From Microterricola viridarii (GTDB lineage: Bacteria; Actinomycetota; Actinomycetes; Actinomycetales; Microbacteriaceae), in contig NZ_CP014145.1 in the NCBI RefSeq assembly GCF_001542775.1, forward strand, positions 3,534,001-3,598,000: DNA of 64,000 nucleotides, read 5' to 3'. The position numbers were made by a program, and so were the translations under genes. Shown here one piece after another: positions 50,462-59,870 of the stretch (within the stretch, counting starts at the first letter, position 1; each line of letters begins with the position of its first letter). The notes beneath the pieces are model-generated. The model ran no database searches. It was given only the letters and a program-made list of their open reading frames with translations, and was not told where the DNA came from.

Positions 50462-51511
50462 GTGTCAGACACCATCGCGCCCGCGCTCATCGCCATCTTC
50501 GCCGGCTCGGCCCTGGCCGTTGTCCTGTTCATTCCGTTCGTCGCGCTGAGCTATCGCCGCCGCGGTGGTCTGAGCCCGTGGCGCATCGTGGGCTGGGCCG
50601 CACTGCTTGTCTACGCGCTGGCTATCTGGAGCTACACCCTGCTTCCGGTTCCGGATGCCGCCGGCTACAGCTGTGCCGGTGTGCAGCTGGATCCGTTGCA
50701 GGCACTCACCGACATCCGCTCGTTCGACACCGGCGGGCCGCGTGCGCTGCTCACCAACCCGGCCGTACTGCAGCTCCTGTTCAACGTGCTGCTCTTCATG
50801 CCGCTCGGATTCCTCGTGCGCATCCTCTTCGGCCGCGGCGTGATCGTGGCCACGTCGCTCGGCCTCGGTGTCTCCCTTCTCGTCGAGGTGACCCAGCTCA
50901 CCGGGATCTGGGGCCTCTACCGCTGCGCCTATCGGCTGTTCGACGTCGACGACCTCATCACCAACACGGTCGGGGCCCTGCTCGGCTCGCTGCTGGCGGT
51001 CGCCTTCGTGCGCCGGCGCGGTTCCGGCGAGCGGCCCGCCACGGCGGGAACGGTCACGGCCTGGCGGCGGCTGCTGGGCATGGTCTGCGACTGGCTGTTC
51101 CTCGTCGTGCTCGGCGGCGCGGCTGCGATCGCCTGGCGCGCGCTCCAGCTCTATGCGTTTGGCGTTCCGGTGGGAGGCCTGAATCTCACAGTCGAGAACC
51201 TGCTCTCGTTGTGGCTGCCGCTGCTGATCCAGCTCGGCGTCGTGCTGGCAACGGGCAGCACCGTCGGCGAGGCGGCCGTCCTGTTGCGCGGGGTCGACGG
51301 CCGGATGCCGCCCCTGGCCGGCCGCGCCGTGCGCTTCGCGGCGGGCATCGGCGGCTTCGGTGTGCTCGCCGCCGTCGAGGGCAGCGGCCTGCTCCTCGGT
51401 GCGTTCGTCGTCGTGAGCGTCATCGCCGCGTTCCGCAGCGCCGGCCACCGCGGCCTCGCCTCGGCCCTCGCCGGCATGAGCGTCGAGGACGCCCGCACGC
51501 GCGACGCCTAG
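50462..51511 (+). CDS. VanZ-family membrane protein with C-terminal RDD-like domain
   Basis: A 349-residue integral membrane protein. The first half is a VanZ domain: SYTLLPVPD, LLFNVLLFMPLGFLVRILF, SLLVEVTQL and DVDDLITNTVGALLG, the segment order of teicoplanin-resistance VanZ. The second half, from WRRLLGMVCDWLFLVVLGG, adds four or five membrane helices and resembles an RDD domain with its Arg-Asp pair partly kept. VanZ-RDD proteins are common in actinobacteria, and their role (cell-envelope stress or glycopeptide tolerance) is not settled. Leaderless start at GTG 50462. Confidence 0.8.
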   Translation: MSDTIAPALIAIFAGSALAVVLFIPFVALSYRRRGGLSPWRIVGWAALLVYALAIWSYTLLPVPDAAGYSCAGVQLDPLQALTDIRSFDTGGPRALLTNPAVLQLLFNVLLFMPLGFLVRILFGRGVIVATSLGLGVSLLVEVTQLTGIWGLYRCAYRLFDVDDLITNTVGALLGSLLAVAFVRRRGSGERPATAGTVTAWRRLLGMVCDWLFLVVLGGAAAIAWRALQLYAFGVPVGGLNLTVENLLSLWLPLLIQLGVVLATGSTVGEAAVLLRGVDGRMPPLAGRAVRFAAGIGGFGVLAAVEGSGLLLGAFVVVSVIAAFRSAGHRGLASALAGMSVEDARTRDA

Positions 51512-51632
51512 CTGGCATCCGCTCGCTACAACGGGCGCCACCGCGCGCGCAGTGCTGCCGATTCTGGCGAGCGGATGCCGGCAGCGGAGGCCGCCAGCGG
51601 ATGCCGCCAGCGGAGGCCGGCAGGAACGCAAC

Positions 51633-51662
51633 AGCGCCCGGCCCCACGAGGGGCCGGGCGCT
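51633..51662. terminator. Bidirectional hairpin terminator
   Basis: Perfect 13-bp arms (51633-51645 and 51650-51662) with an ACGA loop, between the convergent VanZ and purQ genes. Confidence 0.83.
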
Positions 51663-51682
51663 TTGTGAAGCGGGTGAAACGC

Positions 51683-52381
51683 TTAGGCGTTGACCAGGGC
51701 CTGCTTGATCACCGAGGTGAAGAAGGCGAGGCCGTCCACGCCGGAGCGCATCGCAACATCGGTGTCGGGGCCGAAGCCGGCCTCGACGGCGTGCTCGGGG
51801 TGCGGCATGAGGCCGACCACATTGCCGCGGGCGTTGCGCACACCGGCGATGTCGTTGAGCGAGCCGTTCGGGTTCACGCCAACGTAGCGGAACATGACCT
51901 GGCCTTCGCCCTCGAGGCGTGCGAGCGTCTCGGCGTCGGCGATGAATCCGCCCTCGCCGTTCTTCAGCGGGATGGTGATCTCCTGGCCGACCGCGAAGTC
52001 GCTGGTCCAGGCGGAGTCGGTGTTCTCGACGCGCAGCTTCTGGTCGCGGCAGACGAAGTTGCCGTGGTCGTTGCGGATCAGGCCGCCGTCGACGAGGTGC
52101 GCCTCGGCGAGCATCTGGAAGCCGTTGCAGATGCCGAGAACGGGCATACCGGTGTTCGCGGCGTCGATGACCTCGGTCATGATCGGCGAGAGGCTGGCGA
52201 TGGCGCCGCAGCGCAGGTAGTCGCCGTAGCTGAAGCCACCGGGCAGCACGAGGGCGTCAACGCCCTCGAGGCTGTGCGAGCCGTGCCAGAGGGCGACGGG
52301 CTCGGCGCCGGCCAGACGCACGGCGCGCTGGGCGTCGCGGTCGTCGAGGGAGCCCGGGAAGGTGACGACGCCGATCTTCAT
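51683..52381 (-). CDS. purQ: Phosphoribosylformylglycinamidine synthase subunit PurQ
   Basis: Class I glutamine amidotransferase of 232 residues that supplies ammonia to PurL. The nucleophile is in GICNGFQML (Cys about 97), and the His-Glu pair is in the C-terminal [29 protein letters not shown] is typical of PurQ. Its ATG overlaps the purS stop by one base (TGATG), so PurS and PurQ are coupled. A hairpin terminator follows, which separates the pair from purL 4.8 kb further on. Confidence 0.96.
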   Translation of the reverse strand: MKIGVVTFPGSLDDRDAQRAVRLAGAEPVALWHGSHSLEGVDALVLPGGFSYGDYLRCGAIASLSPIMTEVIDAANTGMPVLGICNGFQMLAEAHLVDGGLIRNDHGNFVCRDQKLRVENTDSAWTSDFAVGQEITIPLKNGEGGFIADAETLARLEGEGQVMFRYVGVNPNGSLNDIAGVRNARGNVVGLMPHPEHAVEAGFGPDTDVAMRSGVDGLAFFTSVIKQALVNA

Positions 52382-52641
52382 CAGTTGGCCGCCTCGACCG
52401 GGTAGTGGATGCCGACGACGTCTTCAATCACCGAGTTGGAGAGGATGTCGGCGGCAATGGCCTCAACCTCGGCGCGCACGGCATCCGTGATCGGGCCGTC
52501 GACGGTGATCTCGAAGCGCTTGCCGATGCGCACTGAGCTGAATCCGTCCTTGCCGATTCGGGTGAGGGCGCCGGCTACGGCCTTGCCCTGCGGGTCCAGC
52601 AGTTCGGCCTTCGGCATTACTTCGACGACGATCGTGGGCAC
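52381..52641 (-). CDS. purS: Phosphoribosylformylglycinamidine synthase subunit PurS
   Basis: A small 86-residue scaffold subunit that joins PurL and PurQ in the FGAM synthase complex. It shows the family pattern [22 protein letters not shown] near the start and RIGKRFEI in the middle. The start is GTG 52641, with GGAG seven bases upstream. It is directly coupled to purQ. Confidence 0.94.
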   Translation of the reverse strand: MPTIVVEVMPKAELLDPQGKAVAGALTRIGKDGFSSVRIGKRFEITVDGPITDAVRAEVEAIAADILSNSVIEDVVGIHYPVEAAN

Positions 52642-52794
52642 CGTGATTCTCCATCCGGAGTCGAGGGGGTGGGGTCAAGGTCAATTCTAGCCGGTGCCCC
52701 GGAGGCCGTGAGCCCACGCCGAGGGCGCCCCAGCGCTAGCTGAGCGGCACCCGAACACCGCCGCACAAACCTTGCCGCCGCGTGGGCGCGAGCG

Positions 52795-52800
52795 TAGCGT
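52795..52800 (+). promoter_or_regulatory. Leaderless-type -10 element of the DrrA-like gene
   Basis: TAGCGT followed by seven bases and the ATG at 52808. Confidence 0.5.
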
Positions 52801-52807
52801 GCACAAG

Positions 52808-53800
52808 ATGAGCTTCATTCAGGTTGACGGGCTCGTGAAAATCTACCGGCCCAAGGGCTCCGACCCGGTGCGCGCACTGGACGGGGTCGACCTCAGCGTG
52901 AACCAGGGCACCGTGCGCGCCTTGCTCGGGCCGAACGGCGCGGGCAAGACCACCATGGTCAAGGCGCTCACCACCCTGATCAAACCGGATGCCGGCCACG
53001 CCACGATCGACGGCATCGACGTCGTGCATGATGCCGGCCGCATCCGGCCGATCATCGGCGTCTCCGGCCAGTACGCCGCCGTCGACGAGAACCTCACCGG
53101 CTTCGAGAACCTCGACATGGTCGGTCGGCTGTACCACCTGGGCGCGCAGGCGTCCCGGCGGCGGGCGCAGGAGCTGATCAACGCCTTCGGGCTGACCGAG
53201 GCGCAGAACCGCCCGGTCAAGGGCTTCTCCGGCGGCATGCGGCGGCGCATCGACCTGGCCGGCGCCATCTTCTCCCGCCCGCCGGTGCTGTTCCTCGACG
53301 AGCCGACGACGGGTCTCGACCCGCGCAGCCGGCTCGGCATGTGGGACGTCATCACCACCCTGGTGAGCGAGGGCACGACCGTCTTCCTCACCACGCAATA
53401 CCTGGAGGAGGCCGACCGGCTGGCCGACGACATCTCGGTGATCGACGGCGGCAAGCTCATCGCCGAGGGCACCGCCGACGAGCTGAAGGCGCAGATCGGC
53501 GGCCAGCAGATCGAGTTGACGCTGATGGATGCCGCGGACGGCGCCGTGGCCGGTGAGATCCTGCAGCGGCACGGCGAGGCGGAGCCGCACGTGGGTGGCG
53601 ACGGCCGTGAGCTCTCGGTCGGCGTGCGCGAGGGGCCGCTCGCGCTGGAGCGCGTGCTCGGCGAACTGAATGCCGCCGGCATCCGGCTGCACGACGCCGG
53701 CATGCGCCGGCCCACCCTCGACGACGTGTTCCTCAAGCTCACCGGCCATTCAGCCGGGGCCGAGGACGAGGACGATGCGGGTGCGGAGGAGGGATCATGA
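52808..53800 (+). CDS. ABC exporter ATP-binding protein, DrrA (daunorubicin resistance) family
   Basis: A 330-residue ATPase. Walker A GPNGAGKTT is at 41-49, the signature FSGGMRRR near 150, Walker B VLFLDEPTTGLDP near 170 and the H-loop TTQYLEEAD near 200. The C-terminal 100 residues with MRRPTLDDVFLKLTGH are typical of DrrA-type multidrug or antibiotic exporters. The ATG at 52808 fits the conserved start and a -10 element. It overlaps its permease gene by 4 bp. The exported compound is unknown. Confidence 0.92.
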   Translation: MSFIQVDGLVKIYRPKGSDPVRALDGVDLSVNQGTVRALLGPNGAGKTTMVKALTTLIKPDAGHATIDGIDVVHDAGRIRPIIGVSGQYAAVDENLTGFENLDMVGRLYHLGAQASRRRAQELINAFGLTEAQNRPVKGFSGGMRRRIDLAGAIFSRPPVLFLDEPTTGLDPRSRLGMWDVITTLVSEGTTVFLTTQYLEEADRLADDISVIDGGKLIAEGTADELKAQIGGQQIELTLMDAADGAVAGEILQRHGEAEPHVGGDGRELSVGVREGPLALERVLGELNAAGIRLHDAGMRRPTLDDVFLKLTGHSAGAEDEDDAGAEEGS

Positions 53801-54687
53801 GCGAGTTGCGGGACGACCCGACCAGCGCCCCGGACGCCCTGGCGGCGGTCGCGGCCCAGGGGCTGCCGGATGCGGCGAGCGTGCCGTCATCCGTCGCCAC
53901 CTGGTTCAACGACGGCTGGATCACCACCCGGCGCAACCTGATCAAGATCAAGCGGGTGCCTGACATCCTGGTGTTCACCACGCTGCAGCCGATCATGTTC
54001 GTGCTGCTGTTCACCTACATCTACTCGGGCGTCATCACGATTCCGGGCAGCAGCTACACCGAGTTCATCATGGCCGGCATCTTCGCCCAGACGGTGGTGT
54101 TCGGCTCCACCTACTCGGGCTCGGCGATGGCGCAGGATCTGAAGGACGGAATCATCGACCGCTTCCGCACGCTGCCGATGAGCCCGTCGGCGGTGCTGAT
54201 CGGCCGCACCAACGGTGACCTCTGCATCAACGCGCTGTCGATGGTCGTCATGATGCTCACCGGGCTGATCGTCGGCTGGCGCATCACCTCCGGCTTCTGG
54301 TCCGGCCTGGCCGGTGTGGCGCTGATCCTGCTGTTCGCCTACGCCTTCTCCTGGGTGATGGCGTTCGTCGGTATGAGCGTGCGCAGCCCCGAGGTGATCA
54401 ACAACGTGGCCTTCCTGATCCTGTTCCCGCTCACGTTCATCTCGAACGCCTTCGTGCCGGCCGAGACGCTGCCACCGGTGCTGCAGACGATCGCCGAGTA
54501 CAACCCGGTGTCGGCGCTGGTGCAGGCGGCCCGCGAGCTGTTCGGCAACGTGCCGCCGGGCACCCCGGTCGGCGACGCCTGGCCGCAGCAGTACCCGATC
54601 GCGGCCGTGCTGATCGGCGTGGCCGTGATGCTCGCCGTGTTCGTGCCGCTCTGCATCCGCAAGTTCGTGAGCATCAGCTCCCGCTGA
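53797..54687 (+). CDS. ABC-2 type permease, DrrB family
   Basis: A 296-residue membrane partner of the DrrA-like ATPase. Six membrane helices; characteristic stretches are TRRNLIKIKRVPDILVF before helix 1, LKDGIIDRFRTLPMSPSAVLIGR and a C-terminal EYNPVSALVQAARELF. The N-terminal 40 residues are a soluble acidic tail. ATGA overlap with the ATPase shows that they form one exporter. No resistance target or biosynthetic genes are nearby, so the cargo cannot be named. Confidence 0.91.
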   Translation: MSELRDDPTSAPDALAAVAAQGLPDAASVPSSVATWFNDGWITTRRNLIKIKRVPDILVFTTLQPIMFVLLFTYIYSGVITIPGSSYTEFIMAGIFAQTVVFGSTYSGSAMAQDLKDGIIDRFRTLPMSPSAVLIGRTNGDLCINALSMVVMMLTGLIVGWRITSGFWSGLAGVALILLFAYAFSWVMAFVGMSVRSPEVINNVAFLILFPLTFISNAFVPAETLPPVLQTIAEYNPVSALVQAARELFGNVPPGTPVGDAWPQQYPIAAVLIGVAVMLAVFVPLCIRKFVSISSR

Positions 54688-54779
54688 GGGGTTCGGACGG
54701 GCCCACCCTGAGGGGTGCTGTGCAGCCGGCGTTCACCCGCGCGCTACCGCTGAGTGATCGACGGTTCGCCCGGGCTGCC

Positions 54780-54785
54780 TACCGT
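54780..54785 (+). promoter_or_regulatory. Possible -10 element of the phosphonate operon
   Basis: TACCGT about 62 bases before the phnD GTG. The -35 is not clear and no operator is recognisable. Confidence 0.35.
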
Positions 54786-54847
54786 GATCGGTGTCCGCGG
54801 CGGCCACGCCGCATTCGCACCAGCCGGAATCCTGAAAGGTCACCTTC

Positions 54848-55822
54848 GTGTCACTGCTCTCCACGCCCCGCGCCAGCAGCTTCACCCTTCCGCGGCTCCT
54901 CGCCGCGGGCGCCGCGCTCGCACTCACCGTCGGACTGGCCGCCTGCGCCCCGGCATCCGGAACCACCGACGGGGCCGCCGACGCCGACGCCAACGCCAAC
55001 GCCAACGCCGAGACGGTCAGCTTCGCCAAGGACGATGCCACCCTCGTCTTCGGCGTCGTTCCCGACACCGTCGACACGCAGACCAACTACCAGCCGCTGA
55101 TGGACTACATCGCCGAGATCACCGGGAAGGACGTCGAGTACCACGAGTCCACCGACTACGCCGCGCTCATCGAGGCCGCCGTCGCCGGCAAGATCGACGT
55201 CGCCAGCTTCTCCGGCTTCACCTACGTCACCGCCACCAACAACGGCGCCAAGATCACGCCGTTCGCCTCGATCATCACCGCCGAGGGTGAAGAGCCCGGC
55301 TACTACTCCGAGGCCATCGTTCCCGAGGGCAGCAGCATCACCTCGGTCGACGGCTTCAAGGGCAAGAAGGTCTGCTTCGTCGACCCGAGTTCGACCTCGG
55401 GCTACCTGTTCCCGAGCTACAACCTGCTCGAGGCCGGCATCGACCCGGAGACCGACATCACCCCCGTCTTCGCTGGCAAGCACGACGTCTCGGCGCTGAA
55501 GACCTCCGAGGGCGTCGAGTGTGAGGCCGGTTTCGCCGAGGACTCCGTCGCCGAGCACCAGGAGGGCGTGAAGATCGTCGGCAAGACCAAGGTCCCCGGC
55601 GCTCCCATGGTCGTCTCCGACAGCCTCCCCGCCGAGCTGAAGGCCACGATCATCGACGGCCTCAGCAACATCACCATCGCCGACATCCAGGAAGCCGGCA
55701 TCAAGAACGCCGACTCCGCGGGCTTCATCAAGACCTTCTATGCGCTCTCCCCGGTCGATGACAAGTACTACGACCTGATCCGCGACATCTGCGAGGCGAC
55801 CAACGCCAAGCAGTGCCAGTAG
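54848..55822 (+). CDS. phnD: Phosphonate ABC transporter substrate-binding lipoprotein (PhnD)
   Basis: A 324-residue periplasmic-type binding protein anchored by lipid. The lipobox is GLAAC. The mature part has the PhnD-family stretches VFGVVPDTVDTQTNYQPLMDYIAE, YAALIEAAVAGKIDVASFSGFTYV and VCFVDPSSTSGYLFPSYNLLEAGID. A short DADANANANAE linker follows the lipobox and is coded by GCCAAC codon repeats. GTG start, AAAGGTCACCTTC upstream. It heads the operon phnD-phnC-phnE with three catabolic genes, so the ligand is a phosphonate, perhaps 2-aminoethylphosphonate. Confidence 0.93.
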   Translation: MSLLSTPRASSFTLPRLLAAGAALALTVGLAACAPASGTTDGAADADANANANAETVSFAKDDATLVFGVVPDTVDTQTNYQPLMDYIAEITGKDVEYHESTDYAALIEAAVAGKIDVASFSGFTYVTATNNGAKITPFASIITAEGEEPGYYSEAIVPEGSSITSVDGFKGKKVCFVDPSSTSGYLFPSYNLLEAGIDPETDITPVFAGKHDVSALKTSEGVECEAGFAEDSVAEHQEGVKIVGKTKVPGAPMVVSDSLPAELKATIIDGLSNITIADIQEAGIKNADSAGFIKTFYALSPVDDKYYDLIRDICEATNAKQCQ

Positions 55823-55941
55823 TCGGCGCCAGCCGTCTCTAGCATCGCCTGGGCGGGGTCCGGATGCCGCGCGCACGCGGCAACCGGACCCCGACCGCAG
55901 CGCAAGCCCACCCGCACCACCAGCACCGAAGGAACCCAGCC

Positions 55942-56829
55942 ATGACCGAGCTCGTGCCCGCGCCGCTGACTGCGCACGCTGTCTCCGCACCGTCCGCCTC
56001 CGACGCCGAGACCGTGGTGCGGATGCGCGGCCTAGGCAAGCGCTTCGGCGAGCTCGCCGCGCTCAGCGACGTGAACCTGGAGGTCAGGCGCGGCGAGATC
56101 GTCGTGCTGCTCGGGCTCTCCGGCTCGGGCAAGTCGACGCTGCTGCGGCACGTTGACGGCCTCGAGCAGCCGAGCTCCGGCGAGATCAGCGTGCTCGGCC
56201 GCGACCTGGCGCAGCTCACCGGGCGCGAGTTGCGCCGGCTGCGCAGCCGCATCGGCTTCGTGTTCCAGCAGTTCGAGCTCGTCGGCTCGCTCAGCGTGCT
56301 CGAGAACGTGCTCACCGGGGCGCTCGCCGCACTCCGCGGGCCCCGCCTGGGGCTGATCAGCTACCCGCGCGAGCTCAAGCGCGCCGCCCTCGGCCACCTC
56401 GACCGGGTCGGGCTGCTCAATGCCGCCTACCAACGGGCCGACACCCTCTCCGGCGGGCAGCAGCAGCGCGTCGCCATCGCCCGCGCGCTGATGCAGAACC
56501 CCGAGGTGCTCCTCGCGGACGAGCCCGTCGCCTCACTCGACCCCGAGTCGAGCGAGCAGGTGATGACGCTGATCCGCGAGATCGCGCTCGACCAGGGCCT
56601 CACCGTGCTGTGCAGCCTGCACCAGGTCGACCTCGCCCTCGGCTGGGGCGACCGCATCGTCGGCCTCCGGCACGGCGAGGTCGTGCTCGACACCCCCACG
56701 GACGGGCTCAGCAAGGCCCAGGTGATGGAAATCTACGGCCGCGTGGCCACGACCACGAGCGAGTTCCGCGCCATCAGCGAGCTTGAGCGGCAGTTCGCGG
56801 GCACGGATGCCGCCGGCGGGCCGGCCTGA
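55942..56829 (+). CDS. phnC: Phosphonate ABC transporter ATP-binding protein (PhnC)
   Basis: A 295-residue ATPase. Walker A GLSGSGKST is at 58-66, the Q-loop FVFQQFELV near 118, signature LSGGQQQR near 175, Walker B VLLADEPVASLDP near 200 and the H-loop CSLHQVD near 232. PhnC-type features are HVDGLEQPSSGEI and DRIVGLRHGEVVLD. GAAGGAA lies about eight bases before the ATG. The stop overlaps the phnE start by one base (TGATG). Confidence 0.94.
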   Translation: MTELVPAPLTAHAVSAPSASDAETVVRMRGLGKRFGELAALSDVNLEVRRGEIVVLLGLSGSGKSTLLRHVDGLEQPSSGEISVLGRDLAQLTGRELRRLRSRIGFVFQQFELVGSLSVLENVLTGALAALRGPRLGLISYPRELKRAALGHLDRVGLLNAAYQRADTLSGGQQQRVAIARALMQNPEVLLADEPVASLDPESSEQVMTLIREIALDQGLTVLCSLHQVDLALGWGDRIVGLRHGEVVLDTPTDGLSKAQVMEIYGRVATTTSEFRAISELERQFAGTDAAGGPA

Positions 56830-58607
56830 TGAGCACCGCCACCCTCGCCCCGGCGTCGCGCCGCGCAGTGGCGGCGCCCCCGCGGCCGCGCTCCTCGCCG
56901 GAGCGCATCGCCGCGATTGTCGCCATCCTGCTCGTGCTCGGCGCGGCCGCGTGGTCCTTCGCCGACGTCGGCATCTCGGTGCCGGACATGATCGCCAGCT
57001 GGGGCAACGCCGAGCACTTCTTGGCTCGGGCGCTGCCATTGGAGTTCCCGCCGCTCGGCGAGCTGCTGTGGTCGACGGCCCTCACCCTGGGCATCGTCAT
57101 CGTCGGAACGCTGCTGGCCGCTGTGCTCTCGCTGCCGGTCGCCTATCTGGCCGCGAGCAACACAACGCCCGGCTCCGGCTGGCGCGTCGCTGGCCGCTCG
57201 ATCGGCGTCGTCAGCCGCGCCGTCCCCGACGTCGTCATTGCCATGATCCTCGCCGGCATGTTCACCCTCGGCGCGCTGCCGGGCATCATCGCCATCGGCA
57301 TCCACTCGATCGGCATGATCTCCAAGCTCTTCGCCGACGCGATCGAGCAGATCGACGAGGGGCCGCGCCGCGCCATCCGCGCGACGGGCGGCAGTACCGC
57401 GCAGCAGTTCTTCAGCGGCGTGCTGCCCCAGGTCGCCCCCTCCTTCGTGGCGACCATTCTGCACCGCAACGACATCAATCTGCGCGGCTCCGTGATCCTT
57501 GGCTACGTCGGTGTCGTCGGCCTCGGCCACGACCTTGCCTTCGCGCTGCAGTCGCTCGACTACGCCCTCGCGATGGGTCTCGCCCTCGTGATCTTCGTGC
57601 TCTGCATCGCCATGGAGATCGTCTCCTCGGCCGTGCGCACCTCGCTGCTCGGCATCACGCCGAACGGGCGTGGCCTCGGCGACCGCACCGTGCGGGCCGC
57701 CGTCAGGGCCGGTCGCAGCGTGCAGGGCCGCCGCGGGGCGGAAACCGCGCCCGGCATCGCCGCACGCGCCGAGCGGGCCCCGTTCGCTTCGCGCGGTACG
57801 GCCGGCTTCGCCGACGTCGATGCCGCCATGCGGCGCCCCTGGACGGCGAGCCGGCGCAAGAACACGGTGTGGCTGTCGGTGACCGCCCTGGTGATCGTCG
57901 CCGCCGTTTGGGTCTGCGACATTCAGTGGGGCGACCTGCTCACCTTCTGGAAGTACGTGCCGGCGGTGCTCGCGAAGCTCTGGCCGCCGAGCTTCGGCAA
58001 CTACCTGCCCGAGCAGATGTTCGGCGCGATGGCCGAGACGATCCAGATCGCGCTGGCCGCGACGCTGCTCAGCCTGGTGCTCTCGCTCGTCGTCGGCTCG
58101 CTTGCCGCCCGCAATATCGCGCCGAATCGTGCGACCCGCGTCGGTGCGCGGCTCAGCCTCGTCGTCGTGCGCGGCATCCCCGAGCTGATCCTCGCGATCG
58201 TGCTCATCGTGATTACCGGTTTCGGACCGCAGGCCGGTGTGCTCGCGCTTGGCTTCTGCGGCATCGGCCTGCTCGGCAAGCTCTTCGCCGACAGCTTCGA
58301 GGAGGTGAGCCCCGGCCCGGAGCGCGCCCTGCGCGCCGGCGGCGCGACGCGCCTGCAGGTCTACGCGGCTGCCACGATGCCGCCATCCACCAAGGCAATC
58401 GTCGGGCATAGCTTCTACATGCTCGACACCAACCTGCGCGCGGCCACCATCCTCGGCATCGTCGGCGGTGGCGGAATCGGCTTCTACCTCAACAACGCCG
58501 GGCGCATCTCTGCTTACGACGAGGTGATGGCGATCGTGCTGATGATGACCGCCACCGTGCTCGTCGTCGAGGGCCTCGCCAGCTGGATCAGAAAGGCGCT
58601 CCAGTGA
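56829..58607 (+). CDS. phnE: Phosphonate ABC transporter permease, fused double PhnE
   Basis: A 592-residue membrane protein made of two PhnE permeases in tandem. Both halves (about 1-290 and 340-592) have the same order of features: a STALTLGIVIVGTLLAAVLSLPVAYLA or ETIQIALAATLLSLVLSLVVGSLAA helix, a RAVPDVVIAMILAG or RGIPELILAIVLI segment, and the EAA-like KLFADAIEQIDEGPRRAIRATGG or KLFADSFEEVSPGPERALRAGG cytoplasmic loop that contacts the ATPase. Most transporters use a PhnE homodimer or two separate genes; here both are in one chain. Its end overlaps the oxidoreductase gene start by 4 bp. Confidence 0.92.
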   Translation: MSTATLAPASRRAVAAPPRPRSSPERIAAIVAILLVLGAAAWSFADVGISVPDMIASWGNAEHFLARALPLEFPPLGELLWSTALTLGIVIVGTLLAAVLSLPVAYLAASNTTPGSGWRVAGRSIGVVSRAVPDVVIAMILAGMFTLGALPGIIAIGIHSIGMISKLFADAIEQIDEGPRRAIRATGGSTAQQFFSGVLPQVAPSFVATILHRNDINLRGSVILGYVGVVGLGHDLAFALQSLDYALAMGLALVIFVLCIAMEIVSSAVRTSLLGITPNGRGLGDRTVRAAVRAGRSVQGRRGAETAPGIAARAERAPFASRGTAGFADVDAAMRRPWTASRRKNTVWLSVTALVIVAAVWVCDIQWGDLLTFWKYVPAVLAKLWPPSFGNYLPEQMFGAMAETIQIALAATLLSLVLSLVVGSLAARNIAPNRATRVGARLSLVVVRGIPELILAIVLIVITGFGPQAGVLALGFCGIGLLGKLFADSFEEVSPGPERALRAGGATRLQVYAAATMPPSTKAIVGHSFYMLDTNLRAATILGIVGGGGIGFYLNNAGRISAYDEVMAIVLMMTATVLVVEGLASWIRKALQ

Positions 58608-59818
58608 TGGTCTCCACAACCGCCATCGGGCGCGCATCCGGCCGCGTCACCGGAACACTCGAAGAATTCGATGTGGCCATCGTCGGAGCCGGTGTCGTCG
58701 GGCTCGGGCACGCGCTCGCCGCCATCGACCGGGGGCTCTCCGTTGTCGTCGTCGACCGTGCCGCCGAGATCGCCGGCGCCTCGATCCGCAACTTCGGCCA
58801 CGCCTGCGTGAGCGCGCAGACCGGGCAGGCCCGGGCCTACGCCGAGCGCAGCCGCGAGCTCTGGTTGCGCATCGCCGCCGAGACCGGGATGTGGCACCGC
58901 ACAAGTGGGGCCTGGCTGGTGGCGCGCGCGGATGACGAAGCGGCCGTGTTGGCTGACTTCGCCCGGTCTGCGGGTGCCGGGCCGGCGGGGCCGGGCGCCT
59001 CGGTCGAACTGCTCGACGCGGCCGAGATGCGTGTGGCGATCCCGGCGCTCGGAGCCGACGTCGTCGGCGGGGCGTGGATGCGCGATGACCTGCAGCTGAA
59101 CCCGCGCGAGGCCGTGCCCGCACTGGCGCGCTGGTTGGCCGGCCGCGGTGTGCAGTTCCGCTGGCAGAGCGCGGTGCACTCCGTGAAGTCTGGGGTGCTC
59201 GCCACCAGCCGCGGCCACATCGCCGCCGACACGATCATCGTCTCCGTCAACCACGACATCGACCAGCTCTTCGGCGAGGTCGCGCAGGCCGTCGGTATCC
59301 GCCGCTGCGGCCTCGACATGATGCGCGTGCGCGTTGAGCCGGCCGGCGGGCCAGCCGCGCCACCGTTTGCCCTGCCCGGCCCACTCCTCACCGGCTGGTC
59401 CATGCTCCGCTACTCCGGCTTCGCGGCGTCGACGGCGACGACGGCCTTGCGCGCCCGCCTGGGACGGCAACACCCGGAGCTGATGGCGCTCGACCTCAAC
59501 CAGATGTACACGCAGCTGCCCGACGGCAGCCTGATCGTCGGCGACACGCATTACCGCGGGCAGTCGGTGACGCCGTTCCAACAGGAGGGCGCCTTCGATG
59601 CCCTCGCCGCGCTCACGAGCGAGCTGTTCGGCGGGGCCAGACTGCAGGTGCTCGAACGCTGGCAGGGCGTGTATGCGTCCGGCCCGGACGAGTTCCTGGT
59701 CGAGTCGCCGCTGCCCGGTGTGCACATCGTCGCGGCGACCACCGGCATCGGCATGACCTGCGGTCTGGGGCTTGCCGACAGCGTGATCACCGCGCTCGCC
59801 GAATCCGCACGGGCATAG
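58604..59818 (+). CDS. FAD-dependent amine oxidoreductase associated with phosphonate catabolism
   Basis: A 404-residue flavoenzyme of the DAO fold. The FAD motif GAGVVG is at 28-33 (VAIVGAGVVGLGHALAAIDRG), and GIGMTCGLGLADSVITALA closes the FAD site at the C-terminus. It resembles the TIGR03364 family (proposed name HpnW) found with phosphonate genes. Oxidative deamination of 2-aminoethylphosphonate or its N-methyl form to phosphonoacetaldehyde is the probable role, since no transaminase (PhnW) is present. This is inference. The GTG at 58604 overlaps the phnE stop; the ATG at 58607 is the alternative start. Confidence 0.85.
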   Translation: MMVSTTAIGRASGRVTGTLEEFDVAIVGAGVVGLGHALAAIDRGLSVVVVDRAAEIAGASIRNFGHACVSAQTGQARAYAERSRELWLRIAAETGMWHRTSGAWLVARADDEAAVLADFARSAGAGPAGPGASVELLDAAEMRVAIPALGADVVGGAWMRDDLQLNPREAVPALARWLAGRGVQFRWQSAVHSVKSGVLATSRGHIAADTIIVSVNHDIDQLFGEVAQAVGIRRCGLDMMRVRVEPAGGPAAPPFALPGPLLTGWSMLRYSGFAASTATTALRARLGRQHPELMALDLNQMYTQLPDGSLIVGDTHYRGQSVTPFQQEGAFDALAALTSELFGGARLQVLERWQGVYASGPDEFLVESPLPGVHIVAATTGIGMTCGLGLADSVITALAESARA

Positions 59819-59870
59819 CCTCCTCACCGCCACACCCCGCTCCACGGGCATCCAGAAAGACAGGTTCAGC

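Noticed and set aside
50455..51693. 412-residue Arg-rich frame overlapping the VanZ gene
   Set aside because: Out-of-frame shadow; the frame starting at 50462 has clear VanZ motifs and membrane helices.
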